Shown here: in pieces, positions 9,528-17,574 of the stretch
How positions within the stretch are numbered: the first letter of the stretch is position 1
How the letters are laid out: every line of letters begins with the position of its first letter
From: CAYRDC01 sp964422925
GTDB lineage: Bacteria > Bacteroidota > Bacteroidia > Chitinophagales > S012-47
Assembly: GCA_964422925.1 (NCBI GenBank)
Contig: CAYRDC010000002.1
Coordinates: 62,001 to 126,000, forward strand
Direction of reading: 5' to 3'
DNA: 64,000 nt
The notes under the pieces: model-generated
Told to the model about the DNA's origin: nothing
Seen by the model: the letters and a program-made list of their open reading frames with translations, nothing else
Database searches by the model: none
Made by a program: the position numbers and the translations under genes

Positions 9528-11431
9528 TCCACGTAAAAAGTATTGTGAATCAATACGTTATTGAATATTTGAATAATGGCTTTCAGTTTTGTTTCCAGTT
9601 CTTTCATCCCCGCGGGGTGCTCCGCTGCCAGGTTTTTTTTCAACCCGGGTTCCTCCGCATAATGATAGTACCCGATAACTTTCGTGCCGTTAAACTGCAG
9701 CACATATCCTTGGTGCAGGATCTGGTAAATATTGTCCATGGCATTGGCGCTGAAATGCCACGCGGTGGTATCCATCAGAGAATTTCCAAAGCTTACGTAC
9801 TCTTTCCTAAATCCGCAATATTCAAGAATTGTGTTAAAGATATCAACTTGCTGGACAGTATAGTTGATTTCACGGTGGAGATTGCGGCCGGGCAGATAGG
9901 CGATAATGGGAATACGGTATTCCCCCACGCGGTTTTTATTGACATCCCGTAAAATGGGACCCGTGTGGTCGGCCGTGATAATGAAAAGCGTATTGTCAAA
10001 CCAGGGCATGGCCTTCGCTACATTGAAGAAATGACGAAGCGCGTTATCGGAATAGCCGACCGTCTCCAGGATAGGCAAGGGGCCTTTCCGATATCTGTTT
10101 TGATGGCCCGGGGGCAAGGTAAAAGGATGGTGGGAGGAGAGCGAAAAGACTACCGCGCAGAAGGGCTTGTTCACGGTGTCCAGTGTGCGGGCCGTAAAGT
10201 CAAAAAACGGCAGGTCGAATATGCCCCAGTTCCCGTCAAAATCCGAGTCCTTGCCATATTCGTTGCGGCCAATGTACTTATCGAATCCGGCCGCGGCAAT
10301 ATATTGGTCAAAGTTCATGGTGCCGTTATTGCCTCCATGCAGAAAATAGGTCCGGTAACCGAGCGGCCGCAACAGGGTGCCCAGCCCGTTTAACCGGTTG
10401 GTGGCGTACATGGAGGAAATGTAAGCATCATTCATCAATGCCGGCAAACCGGCCGTAATGGCCGGGACCGCGTCAATGCTGTGCTTTCCATTGGCATAGG
10501 CATCGGTAAACACCAGGCTGTGCCCCATCAGGCTGTCCAGGAACGGGGTAAAACCATCCCCACCGTTGTAATAACCGATATATTCTTTGGAGAAGCTTTC
10601 CATTATGAAAACCACGACATTGGGTTTGCCATGCGGCCGCATGGAGTCAATCAATGACAAAGCTTCCGGCCGGCCTCCCCGGTGCCGTATATTGAAAAGG
10701 GCCCGCGCTTTTTCAGGTGGCATATATGCCGGGTCTTCCAGTTCCCGGTGAAAAAGGGAATACAAAACGGTAAAAGTCGTATTGGTCACGAGGGAAACTT
10801 CATTAACCCGCACATAACGCGCGGCTGTTATGGGTGAGAGGGGTTTTAACTGGAACCCGCCCCTTCCGGCCACCAAAACAAGCCCCATCCCCACCAGAAA
10901 AATCAGTCCTTGCAGGGGATATTTAATTTTATCAGGTTCCTGAACAGTAGTGGTAGCTGCTTTTCGATATAAGCGTTCCACCACCAGCACCAGCCCGATA
11001 ATAATCAACAGGACATACCAGAAATCTTTAAGAAACTGTGGTATAAGCCCCGGGATATCGTTGATCAGGCCGAGTATATGGGAAGAAGTCCTTTGCTGGG
11101 CGTAAGCGTAATAAATAAAGTCTCCGGCTTCGAAAAACAGGGCAATCCCGTTCACGGAATAAAACAATACTTTCAGGGTTGTCTGGAACCAGGGTTTGGG
11201 GCGCCATGGCCCGGGCAGCAAATGAAGCAGGATGAAAAGACTGTTGATATATACAATAGCCGACAGGTCGAACCGCAACCCGTAAAACATGATTTTCAGG
11301 AAGCGCCAGAAGGTGATATCCGGAAAGAGATGATAATTAAACAGGAAAAACAGGATCCGGCACAATGAAAACAGCCCGAGTATTATACCCAGGCGTTTCA
11401 ATAAAAGAATCACATGCCGCCATTGACCCAT
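9524..11431 (-). CDS. LTA synthase family membrane sulfatase/phosphoglycerol transferase
   Basis: A 635-residue protein with five hydrophobic helices in the first 180 residues and a large extracytoplasmic alkaline-phosphatase-superfamily domain. 'FIMESFSKEYIGYYNG' contains the metal-binding acidic residue and nearby nucleophile (Ser/Thr region), 'LHGGNNGTMNFDQYI' and 'TADHTGP' are the other metal-binding stretches. The LtaS-like architecture suggests transfer of phosphoglycerol or phosphoethanolamine from lipid to a periplasmic acceptor; in a Gram-negative cell the acceptor is unknown. It is first in an operon with the lipid kinase and YciH. A -7 element ends 7 bases before the ATG. Confidence 0.9.
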   Translation of the reverse strand: MGQWRHVILLLKRLGIILGLFSLCRILFFLFNYHLFPDITFWRFLKIMFYGLRFDLSAIVYINSLFILLHLLPGPWRPKPWFQTTLKVLFYSVNGIALFFEAGDFIYYAYAQQRTSSHILGLINDIPGLIPQFLKDFWYVLLIIIGLVLVVERLYRKAATTTVQEPDKIKYPLQGLIFLVGMGLVLVAGRGGFQLKPLSPITAARYVRVNEVSLVTNTTFTVLYSLFHRELEDPAYMPPEKARALFNIRHRGGRPEALSLIDSMRPHGKPNVVVFIMESFSKEYIGYYNGGDGFTPFLDSLMGHSLVFTDAYANGKHSIDAVPAITAGLPALMNDAYISSMYATNRLNGLGTLLRPLGYRTYFLHGGNNGTMNFDQYIAAAGFDKYIGRNEYGKDSDFDGNWGIFDLPFFDFTARTLDTVNKPFCAVVFSLSSHHPFTLPPGHQNRYRKGPLPILETVGYSDNALRHFFNVAKAMPWFDNTLFIITADHTGPILRDVNKNRVGEYRIPIIAYLPGRNLHREINYTVQQVDIFNTILEYCGFRKEYVSFGNSLMDTTAWHFSANAMDNIYQILHQGYVLQFNGTKVIGYYHYAEEPGLKKNLAAEHPAGMKELETKLKAIIQIFNNVLIHNTFYVE

Positions 11432-11438
11432 GTGGCCG

Positions 11439-11446
11439 CAAATTTA
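11439..11446 (-). promoter_or_regulatory. -7 element for the LTA-synthase-like operon
   Basis: TAAATTTG on the minus strand, matching TAnnTTTG exactly. Only 7 bases separate it from the ATG at 11431, implying a very short or absent leader. Confidence 0.6.
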
Positions 11447-11495
11447 AAAAAATGTCGTTCCGCTATTTTGAAATCCGGGCCACAGGCCGGCCAAA

Positions 11496-12347
11496 TCATT
11501 TTTCCAGGCCCAGCACTTTCAGGGTTAAGTCCAGATGGGCGGCTGAATGGGTAATATACCCGGAACTGATGAAGTTGACTCCGGTTTCGGCATATTCCCG
11601 CACATTGTCTGGTGTAATGCCCCCGGAAGCTTCGGTTTCAAGTTTTCCGTTGATCAGGTCTACGGCTCTTTTTACATATTCTGGTTCCAGGTTATCGAGC
11701 ATGATGCGGTCCACACCGCCATGGGCAATGATCTTTTTGACATGCACCATCCGGTTGGCTTCTATGATCACTTTCAGTTTCTTCTTTTTCTTTTTCAGGT
11801 AAGCCTGCACCCGGTCTATAGCATTTTCCACGCCTCCGGCAAAGTCAATATGATTATCCTTGATCAGGATCATGTCATAAAGCCCCATCCGGTGGTTTTC
11901 TCCGCCACCAAGGCGTACGGCCCATTTTTCGAAAAACCGCAGGGTAGGGGTGGTTTTGCGCGTATCCAGGATTTTAACATCATAATCCTTCACGGCATCC
12001 ACCATTTTGCGGGTTTCGGTGGCAATGCCGCTCATGCGCTGCATGAAATTCAGCACAAGGCGTTCGGCAGCGAGAATACTGCGTTGCCGGCCGCTCACAA
12101 TAAATACCAGGTCACCATAACGTGTGGTATCCCCGTCTTTCAGCCTTGATTCAAATACAAGTTCAGGGTCAACCGCCTGAAAAATTTGCCCGGCCAGGTC
12201 GATACCGGCAATTACTCCTGTGTCTTTGGCTACTAATTTGGCAGTACCTTTAGCCTCTTTGTCTATGCATGCCAGGGAAGTGTGGTCTCCGTCTCCGATA
12301 TCCTCGCGGAGAGCTGCTTCAATGAATCTTTTTACGTCAAAATCCAT
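11496..12347 (-). CDS. nadC: nicotinate-nucleotide pyrophosphorylase (carboxylating)
   Basis: A 283-residue quinolinate phosphoribosyltransferase, converting quinolinate and PRPP to nicotinate mononucleotide in NAD synthesis. 'LDTRKTTPTLRFFEKWAV' and 'GGGENHRMGLYDMILIKDNH' are the family's substrate-binding signatures, and 'EASGGITPDNVREYAETGV' closes the barrel. A lysine-rich stretch 'LKKKKKKLK' near residue 180 is unusual but in a surface position. It lies 5 bases downstream of the DUF4783 gene and is likely co-transcribed with it. No nadA or nadB is seen nearby. Confidence 0.96.
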   Translation of the reverse strand: MDFDVKRFIEAALREDIGDGDHTSLACIDKEAKGTAKLVAKDTGVIAGIDLAGQIFQAVDPELVFESRLKDGDTTRYGDLVFIVSGRQRSILAAERLVLNFMQRMSGIATETRKMVDAVKDYDVKILDTRKTTPTLRFFEKWAVRLGGGENHRMGLYDMILIKDNHIDFAGGVENAIDRVQAYLKKKKKKLKVIIEANRMVHVKKIIAHGGVDRIMLDNLEPEYVKRAVDLINGKLETEASGGITPDNVREYAETGVNFISSGYITHSAAHLDLTLKVLGLEK

Positions 12348-12352
12348 AAGTA

Positions 12353-12754
12353 CTAATCTTGAGTGAATTTTAATTGTTGAATCAACATCTGTCCGGATTT
12401 GCTCTTTAACAGGATATATGTTCTGAAAGAGCCTTTACCGGTTTGGAGGGTACCTATGGCGTATTCTGCGTTTCCACCTGTAGTGCTGTGGTGCATGATG
12501 CGGAAAGATTGTACCGGATGGGCAACAAAAAACCTGCGAACCACTTCCTGTGCCTGGTCTTTGCTATACCCGTTTTCATTGTCTTTAATAGTAAGTTCCA
12601 CCTGGTTGTCAAAGTGTTTGGCCAATTCAACCGCATTGCCGGCTGCAATAGCCTTGGAAAGCTTGTTCCAGTCAACCGATTCCTGAGCCATCATCCCATG
12701 GCTTCCAAAGATTACCAGGGAAATAAGCAAAAAAAGCTTTAGCAAAGGTTTCAT
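12353..12754 (-). CDS. secreted DUF4783 protein
   Basis: A 133-residue protein with a signal peptide (MKPLLKLFLLISLVIFGSHG, cleavage probably after MMA). The mature part has the small alpha+beta pattern of DUF4783, an NTF2-like fold: 'LSKAIAAGNAVELAKHFD', 'VRRFFVAHPVQSFRIMHHS' and 'GTLQTGKGSFRTYILLKSK'. The family is common in Bacteroidota and has no known activity; it is frequently next to nadC, as here. It is the first gene of the pair. Confidence 0.8.
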   Translation of the reverse strand: MKPLLKLFLLISLVIFGSHGMMAQESVDWNKLSKAIAAGNAVELAKHFDNQVELTIKDNENGYSKDQAQEVVRRFFVAHPVQSFRIMHHSTTGGNAEYAIGTLQTGKGSFRTYILLKSKSGQMLIQQLKFTQD

Positions 12755-12818
12755 AACTTGGATTTTGCCATTGGCAGAACGAATACTATGCCAATTCGTT
12801 TAATTATCCACAGCGAAC

Positions 12819-12826
12819 CAAATTTA
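12819..12826 (-). promoter_or_regulatory. -7 element for DUF4783-nadC
   Basis: TAAATTTG on the minus strand, 64 bases before the DUF4783 start. It lies back to back with the gpmI -7 element, only 20 bases away, giving a compact divergent promoter region. Confidence 0.55.
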
Positions 12827-12846
12827 AGAATAAACCATTAGAACTC

Positions 12847-12854
12847 TAAATTTG
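12847..12854 (+). promoter_or_regulatory. -7 element for gpmI
   Basis: TAAATTTG, exact consensus, with only 4 bases between it and the gpmI ATG at 12859. Transcription would begin at or within a few bases of the start codon. Confidence 0.6.
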
Positions 12855-12858
12855 CGCA

Positions 12859-14391
12859 ATGAATTTTAAAAAAGGTTTCCTGATTATCCTGGACGGCTGG
12901 GGTATCGGCCGGAAGGACCACAGCAATGCTATTTACAATGCCAGCACGCCTTTCATGGATAGCTTGCTGAAAACCTGGCCAAATGCTACATTGCGAACTG
13001 ATGGCGAACATGTAGGCCTGCCGGACGGGCAGATGGGTAATTCGGAAGTGGGCCATCTGAATATCGGGGCGGGACGGATCGTTTACCAGGAATTGCTGCG
13101 GATCAACCGCGACATTGCCAGTGGCGCGTTTTTTAAAAAACCCGTATTGCTGGAAGCCTTGCAATTTGCTCGCGATAATAACCGGCCGGTCCATTTTATG
13201 GGTTTGGTGTCAGACGGTGGTATTCATTCGCATATCGCTCACCTGGAAGCCTTACTCGATATGGCACGGGATGCCGGGCTAAAACAATATTTCGTCCATG
13301 CGTTCACAGACGGCCGGGATACAGACCCTCACAGCGGTATCGGTTTCATTCAACAGATTGAAGAAAAACTCAAAGGCACTGCGGGCAAGCTGGCTTCCGT
13401 GGTCGGCAGGTACTATTCCATGGACCGCGACAACCGCTGGCAGCGCATTATGCTGGCGTATGACCTGCTGACCAAAGGAATCGGCCGTCCGTCCAGAGAT
13501 ATTTTGCAGGCAGTACGCGAGTCGTATGACGAAGGAGTTTCTGATGAATTCTTAAGCCCGATAATAAAAGTGAGCGATGGCGGACGCCCTGTTACCCGGA
13601 TACGGCCCGGGGATGTGGTCATTTCCTTCAATTTCCGCACCGACCGGCCTCGTCAAATCATTTCAGCCCTCACCCAGCGCGATTACCCGGAATTTGATAT
13701 GAAAAAAATGGACCTGTATATGGTCACAATGACCAGTTATGACGATACATTCCGGAATCTGCATATTGTCTACGAAACCGAAACCGTGCGAAACGGACTG
13801 GGTGAATATTTTTCATCTTTGGGGCTGAGCCAATTGCGCATTGCGGAAACTGAAAAATACCCGCATGTCACATTCTTCTTTTCCGGGGGGCGGGAAGAAG
13901 CGTTTACAGGTGAGCAGCGGATTATGATTCCATCGCCCAAGGTATCGACCTATGACCTGAAACCGGAAATGAGCGCCCGGGAAGTAAAGGATGCTGTGTT
14001 GCAAAGCATTCAAAAGGATATGCCTGATTTTATCTGCCTGAATTTTGCCAATCCCGATATGGTGGGTCATACCGGGGTGTTCGAAGCGGCCGTGAAAGCA
14101 GTGGAGACGGTGGACAGCTGCCTGTCGGAAGTTGTTCCGGCTGCGTTGAAACAGGATTATGTGATGCTGATCCTGGCCGACCATGGGAACCCGGATTACA
14201 TAATCAATGAAGACGGAACCCCCAACACGGCCCATACCAAAAATCCCGTGCCGCTCATTGCCATTGATTCAGGAAATAAATGGAAAATCCGGGATGGTAT
14301 CCTGGCCGATGTGGCACCCACTTTGCTGACCCTGATGGGCATCGATATACCGGAATCCATGACCGGAAAGATACTGGTCGAAAAAAACTGA
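12859..14391 (+). CDS. gpmI: 2,3-bisphosphoglycerate-independent phosphoglycerate mutase
   Basis: A 510-residue iPGM interconverting 3- and 2-phosphoglycerate in glycolysis. The first manganese ligand is in 'LIILDGWGIG', the phosphorylated serine is in 'DGQMGNSEVGHLNIGAGR' and the second metal cluster includes 'LADHGNPDYI' and 'TAHTKNPVPLI'. Insert-domain motifs 'HAFTDGRDTDPHSG' and 'FNFRTDRPRQI' are present. Length is normal. The ATG at 12859 is fixed by its promoter element. A small lipoprotein gene starts 3 bases after the stop. Confidence 0.97.
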   Translation: MNFKKGFLIILDGWGIGRKDHSNAIYNASTPFMDSLLKTWPNATLRTDGEHVGLPDGQMGNSEVGHLNIGAGRIVYQELLRINRDIASGAFFKKPVLLEALQFARDNNRPVHFMGLVSDGGIHSHIAHLEALLDMARDAGLKQYFVHAFTDGRDTDPHSGIGFIQQIEEKLKGTAGKLASVVGRYYSMDRDNRWQRIMLAYDLLTKGIGRPSRDILQAVRESYDEGVSDEFLSPIIKVSDGGRPVTRIRPGDVVISFNFRTDRPRQIISALTQRDYPEFDMKKMDLYMVTMTSYDDTFRNLHIVYETETVRNGLGEYFSSLGLSQLRIAETEKYPHVTFFFSGGREEAFTGEQRIMIPSPKVSTYDLKPEMSAREVKDAVLQSIQKDMPDFICLNFANPDMVGHTGVFEAAVKAVETVDSCLSEVVPAALKQDYVMLILADHGNPDYIINEDGTPNTAHTKNPVPLIAIDSGNKWKIRDGILADVAPTLLTLMGIDIPESMTGKILVEKN

Positions 14392-14394
14392 TTT

Positions 14395-14934
14395 ATGAAA
14401 AACTTCCGGTGGCTCCTGGCAGTGACCTTCACAGGCCTGGCTTCCTGCGGTTCAGGCGAAAAAGCGGCAGGCACGGTGAGCTATTTTTCCCTGCAGGCGT
14501 TCTTCCAAAATGAATTCACCCGCCTTGCCCGCGATAGCATTGCCCTTGAAAAGGAGGCCTGGCTGAACGACCATTTCGATCATAGTTTCAACCCCTCACC
14601 CGACTGGCCCAAAGAACTGAATCTGTTTATCGAATCGGATATCAACAAACCGGCTTACCTGGGCAGTTATACCTGCGATACCATTGACTGGGGCGACAGC
14701 CTCGCTATTCAATACCGCGCCTTGGAGAAAAGCCTCCGGACCCGTGAACTGGAAATCCGGCTCAGGGGCGATTCCCTTACCGGTATTTTCATTGCCTATG
14801 AAGACAACAATCCTGTATTTACCGCTTCCAGAACTATGCGTTACCGTCCCGGGAAAGGTTATTCCATTTCAGGTATGCAGGGAACCGCGGCAGGAGGGCA
14901 CACCCGGCTGGAAATAAAAGGGCAATTCAAATAA
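14395..14934 (+). CDS. lipoprotein of unknown function
   Basis: A 179-residue protein with a lipoprotein signal (MKNFRWLLAVTFTGLASC, lipobox LASC, acylated cysteine at residue 18). The mature part has alternating beta-strand patterns ending in 'TRTMRYRPGKGYSI'-like strands and a basic C-terminus, perhaps a beta-sandwich or lipocalin-like fold. I do not recognise the family with confidence. It sits 3 bases after gpmI on the same strand and is probably co-transcribed; no functional link to glycolysis is evident. Confidence 0.75.
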   Translation: MKNFRWLLAVTFTGLASCGSGEKAAGTVSYFSLQAFFQNEFTRLARDSIALEKEAWLNDHFDHSFNPSPDWPKELNLFIESDINKPAYLGSYTCDTIDWGDSLAIQYRALEKSLRTRELEIRLRGDSLTGIFIAYEDNNPVFTASRTMRYRPGKGYSISGMQGTAAGGHTRLEIKGQFK

Positions 14935-14946
14935 AAACCCGGACGA

Positions 14947-16314
14947 TTATTCCCCACCGGCAAAATAGTGGAAGAACCAGGGGATGGTTTCAATGCCCTT
15001 GTAATAGTTAAACAACCCGTAATGCTCGTTGGGCGAATGGATATTGTCGCTGTCCAGCCCAAAGCCCATCAGAATGGACTTTAAGCCCAGGACCTCTTCA
15101 AAAAGGGCGACAATGGGAATGGTTCCCCCGGAACGGACCGGTATGGGAGCTTTGCTGAAGGTTTGCTCAAATGCCCGGCTGGCCGCCTGGTAGGCCTTCG
15201 AATTGGTGGGCGTCACCACCGGTTCTCCTCTTTGTATGGGAATTACTTCCACCTTAACCGAAGGCGGGGCCAGCTGCCGGATGTAATCCTCAAACAGTTT
15301 GTCGATTTTCGAACTTTTCTGGTTCGGCACCAGCCGCATGCTGATCTTGGCATAGGCTTTTGAAGGGAGCACTGTTTTGGCACCTTCCCCGGTATAACCG
15401 CCCCAGATGCCGTTGACATCCAGCGAAGGGCGGATGGAGGTGCGTTCTGTGGTGGAATATCCTTCTTCGCCCTGCACGGCTTCTATACCCAGGTCTTTTT
15501 TGAACGCTTCCAGGTCAAAAGGTACCTTGGCCATTTCGGCCCGCTCGGCTGCACTCACTTCTTCCACGTCATCGTAAAACCCGGGTATGGTGATCCGCCC
15601 TTTTTCATCAATCAGGGAAGTAATCATGCTGCACAGCACGTTAACCGGGTTGGCTACCGCCCCGCCATACACCCCGCTGTGGAGGTCGCGGTTGGGGCCC
15701 GTCACTTCCACCTGGAAATAGCTGACGCCCCGAAGCCCCGTGGTGATGGAAGGCACATCATTGGCCAGCATGCTCGTATCCGATATCAGCACCACATCGG
15801 CTGCCAGTTTTTTCTTGTTGGCCCGTACAAAGGCACCCAGGTTCTCAGAACCCACTTCTTCTTCGCCTTCTATCATGAATTTCACGTTGCAAGGCAGGTT
15901 ACCGGTTTTCAGCATCATTTCCAGGGCCTTTACGTGCATGTACATCTGCCCTTTGTCATCGCTGGAGCCACGGGCGTAAATGATGCTGTCTTTTACCACC
16001 GGTTCAAAAGGCGGAGAATCCCACAGCTCGTACGGGTCGGCCGGCTGCACGTCATAATGCCCGTACACCAGTACGGTGGGTTTGGCCGGGTCAATGATTT
16101 TTTCGCCATACACAATCGGGAATCCTTTCGTGGGGCATATTTCCGCCACATCAGCCCCGGCTTCCGTCAGTTTTTCCCTGATGAATTCAGCGGCTTCAAA
16201 AACATCGTCTTTGAACTTGGGGTCGGTACTCACCGATGGTATGCGCAGCAGTTCAAGCAGTTCGTCCAGGAATCGTTGTTTGTTTTCTTCGAGATAGTTT
16301 TTCCAGGCTTGCAT
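14947..16314 (-). CDS. M20 family dipeptidase
   Basis: A 455-residue metallopeptidase of the M20 (CNDP/DUG1-like) group. Zinc ligands are visible in 'VYGHYDVQPADPYELW', 'ARGSSDDKGQMY', 'MIEGEEEVGSENLG' and the late 'DSDNIHSPNEHYGL'. The dimerisation domain lies between about residues 190 and 310. It hydrolyses di- or tripeptides in the cytoplasm; there is no signal peptide. The ATG at 16314 (MQAWKNYLEENK) is preferred to 16341, as homologues start with this helix. Convergent with the gpmI-lipoprotein unit. Confidence 0.92.
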   Translation of the reverse strand: MQAWKNYLEENKQRFLDELLELLRIPSVSTDPKFKDDVFEAAEFIREKLTEAGADVAEICPTKGFPIVYGEKIIDPAKPTVLVYGHYDVQPADPYELWDSPPFEPVVKDSIIYARGSSDDKGQMYMHVKALEMMLKTGNLPCNVKFMIEGEEEVGSENLGAFVRANKKKLAADVVLISDTSMLANDVPSITTGLRGVSYFQVEVTGPNRDLHSGVYGGAVANPVNVLCSMITSLIDEKGRITIPGFYDDVEEVSAAERAEMAKVPFDLEAFKKDLGIEAVQGEEGYSTTERTSIRPSLDVNGIWGGYTGEGAKTVLPSKAYAKISMRLVPNQKSSKIDKLFEDYIRQLAPPSVKVEVIPIQRGEPVVTPTNSKAYQAASRAFEQTFSKAPIPVRSGGTIPIVALFEEVLGLKSILMGFGLDSDNIHSPNEHYGLFNYYKGIETIPWFFHYFAGGE

Positions 16315-16389
16315 GGGTAGTTTGTTGATGACGGGGTACAAATATACACCAAAAACACCAAGTTTCCGGCCCGGCAGCGGTTTTATTGG

Positions 16390-17391
16390 TCAGGCTTTGA
16401 GCTCCTGCAGGTATTTCTTGGGGGTAACCCCGAATTTTTTTTTGAACGAGGCAATAAAATTGCTGGGTTTTGCATAGCCAATGGAAAAGGCCACTTCGTT
16501 TACTGTGTATTTACGTTGTTCCAACATGAGAATGGCATGCTGCATCCGGTAATCATTGAGGTAACCGTATATGGTATTGCCGTAAATTTCCTTAAAGCCG
16601 TTTTTGAGCTTGAATTCATTGAGGCCCACCAAACGGGACAATGCGGCAATCGTGGGCGGGTCGGCCAGGTTTTCAAGCAAAATCTGTTTGGCCTTGCGAA
16701 TGCATTTCACGTCTTCCGGGTTATCGAGGAAGGGGCAACTGGCCTCCGAATCTTCCCCGGTAGCGGCATTGTTAAAGTAGATGGAAAAGATTTCCAGTAC
16801 TTTCCCATGCATGTACATGTTGAGGAAAGGTTTCCCAAGATTGTAATTCAATATTTGCCTGGCGGCCATGTGCATGGAAGGGCTCATGGGCCTGACCAGG
16901 TAAAGGCGGCCGGGGTCATAATATTGTTTCATTTCTTCCCTCGACATGGCGCTGATATCCAGATTTGTGTTGAAGAAGGAGTGCATGCGCTGAATGGTTG
17001 TCAGGATCAACAGCAGGGAAGCATTGGGGGGAATGTGCAATCCGGCTATTATGGGAGCATAGGGATGGGAAAGGAATACGGAATGACTGTTTTCCACACG
17101 GCAGGTCTCAGCCATTTGGATGAAGGAGATTTCCAGCGTCCCTTCCAGGCAAAGAGCCAGGATCACCAATTGTGGATGAAGGGTTAATTCCAGGTCTATT
17201 GACCCGGCAGCATCTGCCGGTAATGTCAATAAACCCGTTTCCTCATCAATCAGATGCCAGTCGGGTTCTGCTTTCGGGTCCTTATGAGCAGAATGTTTTC
17301 CTTTTTCAAGCATTTCCCCAATCTGGGTGGAAATCCCTCTTAAGGTATTTTTTACCAGGAGCTGATCGACAGGCATTTTCCGGTATGGCAT
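16390..17391 (-). CDS. AraC family transcriptional regulator
   Basis: A 333-residue regulator. The C-terminal 100 residues hold the two helix-turn-helix units of AraC/XylS proteins: 'PPTIAALSRLVGLNEFKLKN' for the first and 'YTVNEVAFSIGYAKPSNFIA' for the second, ending 'FKKKFGVTPKKYLQEL'. The N-terminal 220 residues form a ligand-sensing part without a clear family, in the style of PchR-like siderophore or haem regulators. It is divergent from the HmuY-TonB operon, and candidate operators lie between, so it probably controls that operon. Start at 17391 chosen because a -7 element lies 32 bases upstream. Confidence 0.9.
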   Translation of the reverse strand: MPYRKMPVDQLLVKNTLRGISTQIGEMLEKGKHSAHKDPKAEPDWHLIDEETGLLTLPADAAGSIDLELTLHPQLVILALCLEGTLEISFIQMAETCRVENSHSVFLSHPYAPIIAGLHIPPNASLLLILTTIQRMHSFFNTNLDISAMSREEMKQYYDPGRLYLVRPMSPSMHMAARQILNYNLGKPFLNMYMHGKVLEIFSIYFNNAATGEDSEASCPFLDNPEDVKCIRKAKQILLENLADPPTIAALSRLVGLNEFKLKNGFKEIYGNTIYGYLNDYRMQHAILMLEQRKYTVNEVAFSIGYAKPSNFIASFKKKFGVTPKKYLQELKA

Positions 17392-17423
17392 GATAATGAG
17401 TTGTAAGTTACTGAAAAACAATA

Positions 17424-17431
17424 CAAATATA
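17424..17431 (-). promoter_or_regulatory. -7 element for the AraC regulator
   Basis: TATATTTG on the minus strand, exact TAnnTTTG consensus, 32 bases before the regulator's ATG at 17391. Confidence 0.55.
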
Positions 17432-17452
17432 GCACAATTGATTTTATGGCAG

Positions 17453-17468
17453 GGTGATAAAAATCACC
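17453..17468. promoter_or_regulatory. palindromic operator candidate
   Basis: GGTGAT-aaaa-ATCACC, a perfect 6+6 inverted repeat with a 4-base spacer, followed by another half-site-like GATCAC at 17471-17476. It lies between the divergent regulator and haem-uptake promoters. A dimeric repressor other than the AraC protein (for example a Fur- or Crp-like factor) could bind it; the partner is not known. Confidence 0.45.
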
Positions 17469-17485
17469 ATGATCACTAACTTCTG

Positions 17486-17520
17486 CAGGTATTTTTTATC
17501 CCGGAACAGGTATTCAGGTA
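17486..17520 (+). promoter_or_regulatory. direct-repeat operator candidate for the AraC regulator
   Basis: CAGGTATT occurs at 17486-17493 and again at 17507-17514, exactly 21 bases apart, with a third partial copy CAGGTA at 17515-17520. AraC-type activators bind direct repeats two helical turns apart next to the promoter. The repeats end 13 bases before the -7 element of the HmuY-TonB operon, which suits activation. Confidence 0.5.
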
Positions 17521-17533
17521 CTCCGGCTACGGG

Positions 17534-17541
17534 TAATTTTG
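17534..17541 (+). promoter_or_regulatory. -7 element for the HmuY-TonB operon
   Basis: TAATTTTG, exact consensus, 33 bases before the ATG at 17575. Confidence 0.55.
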
Positions 17542-17574
17542 CGTCCGAACCTATTTGGTAAAGAAAAACTCCTA

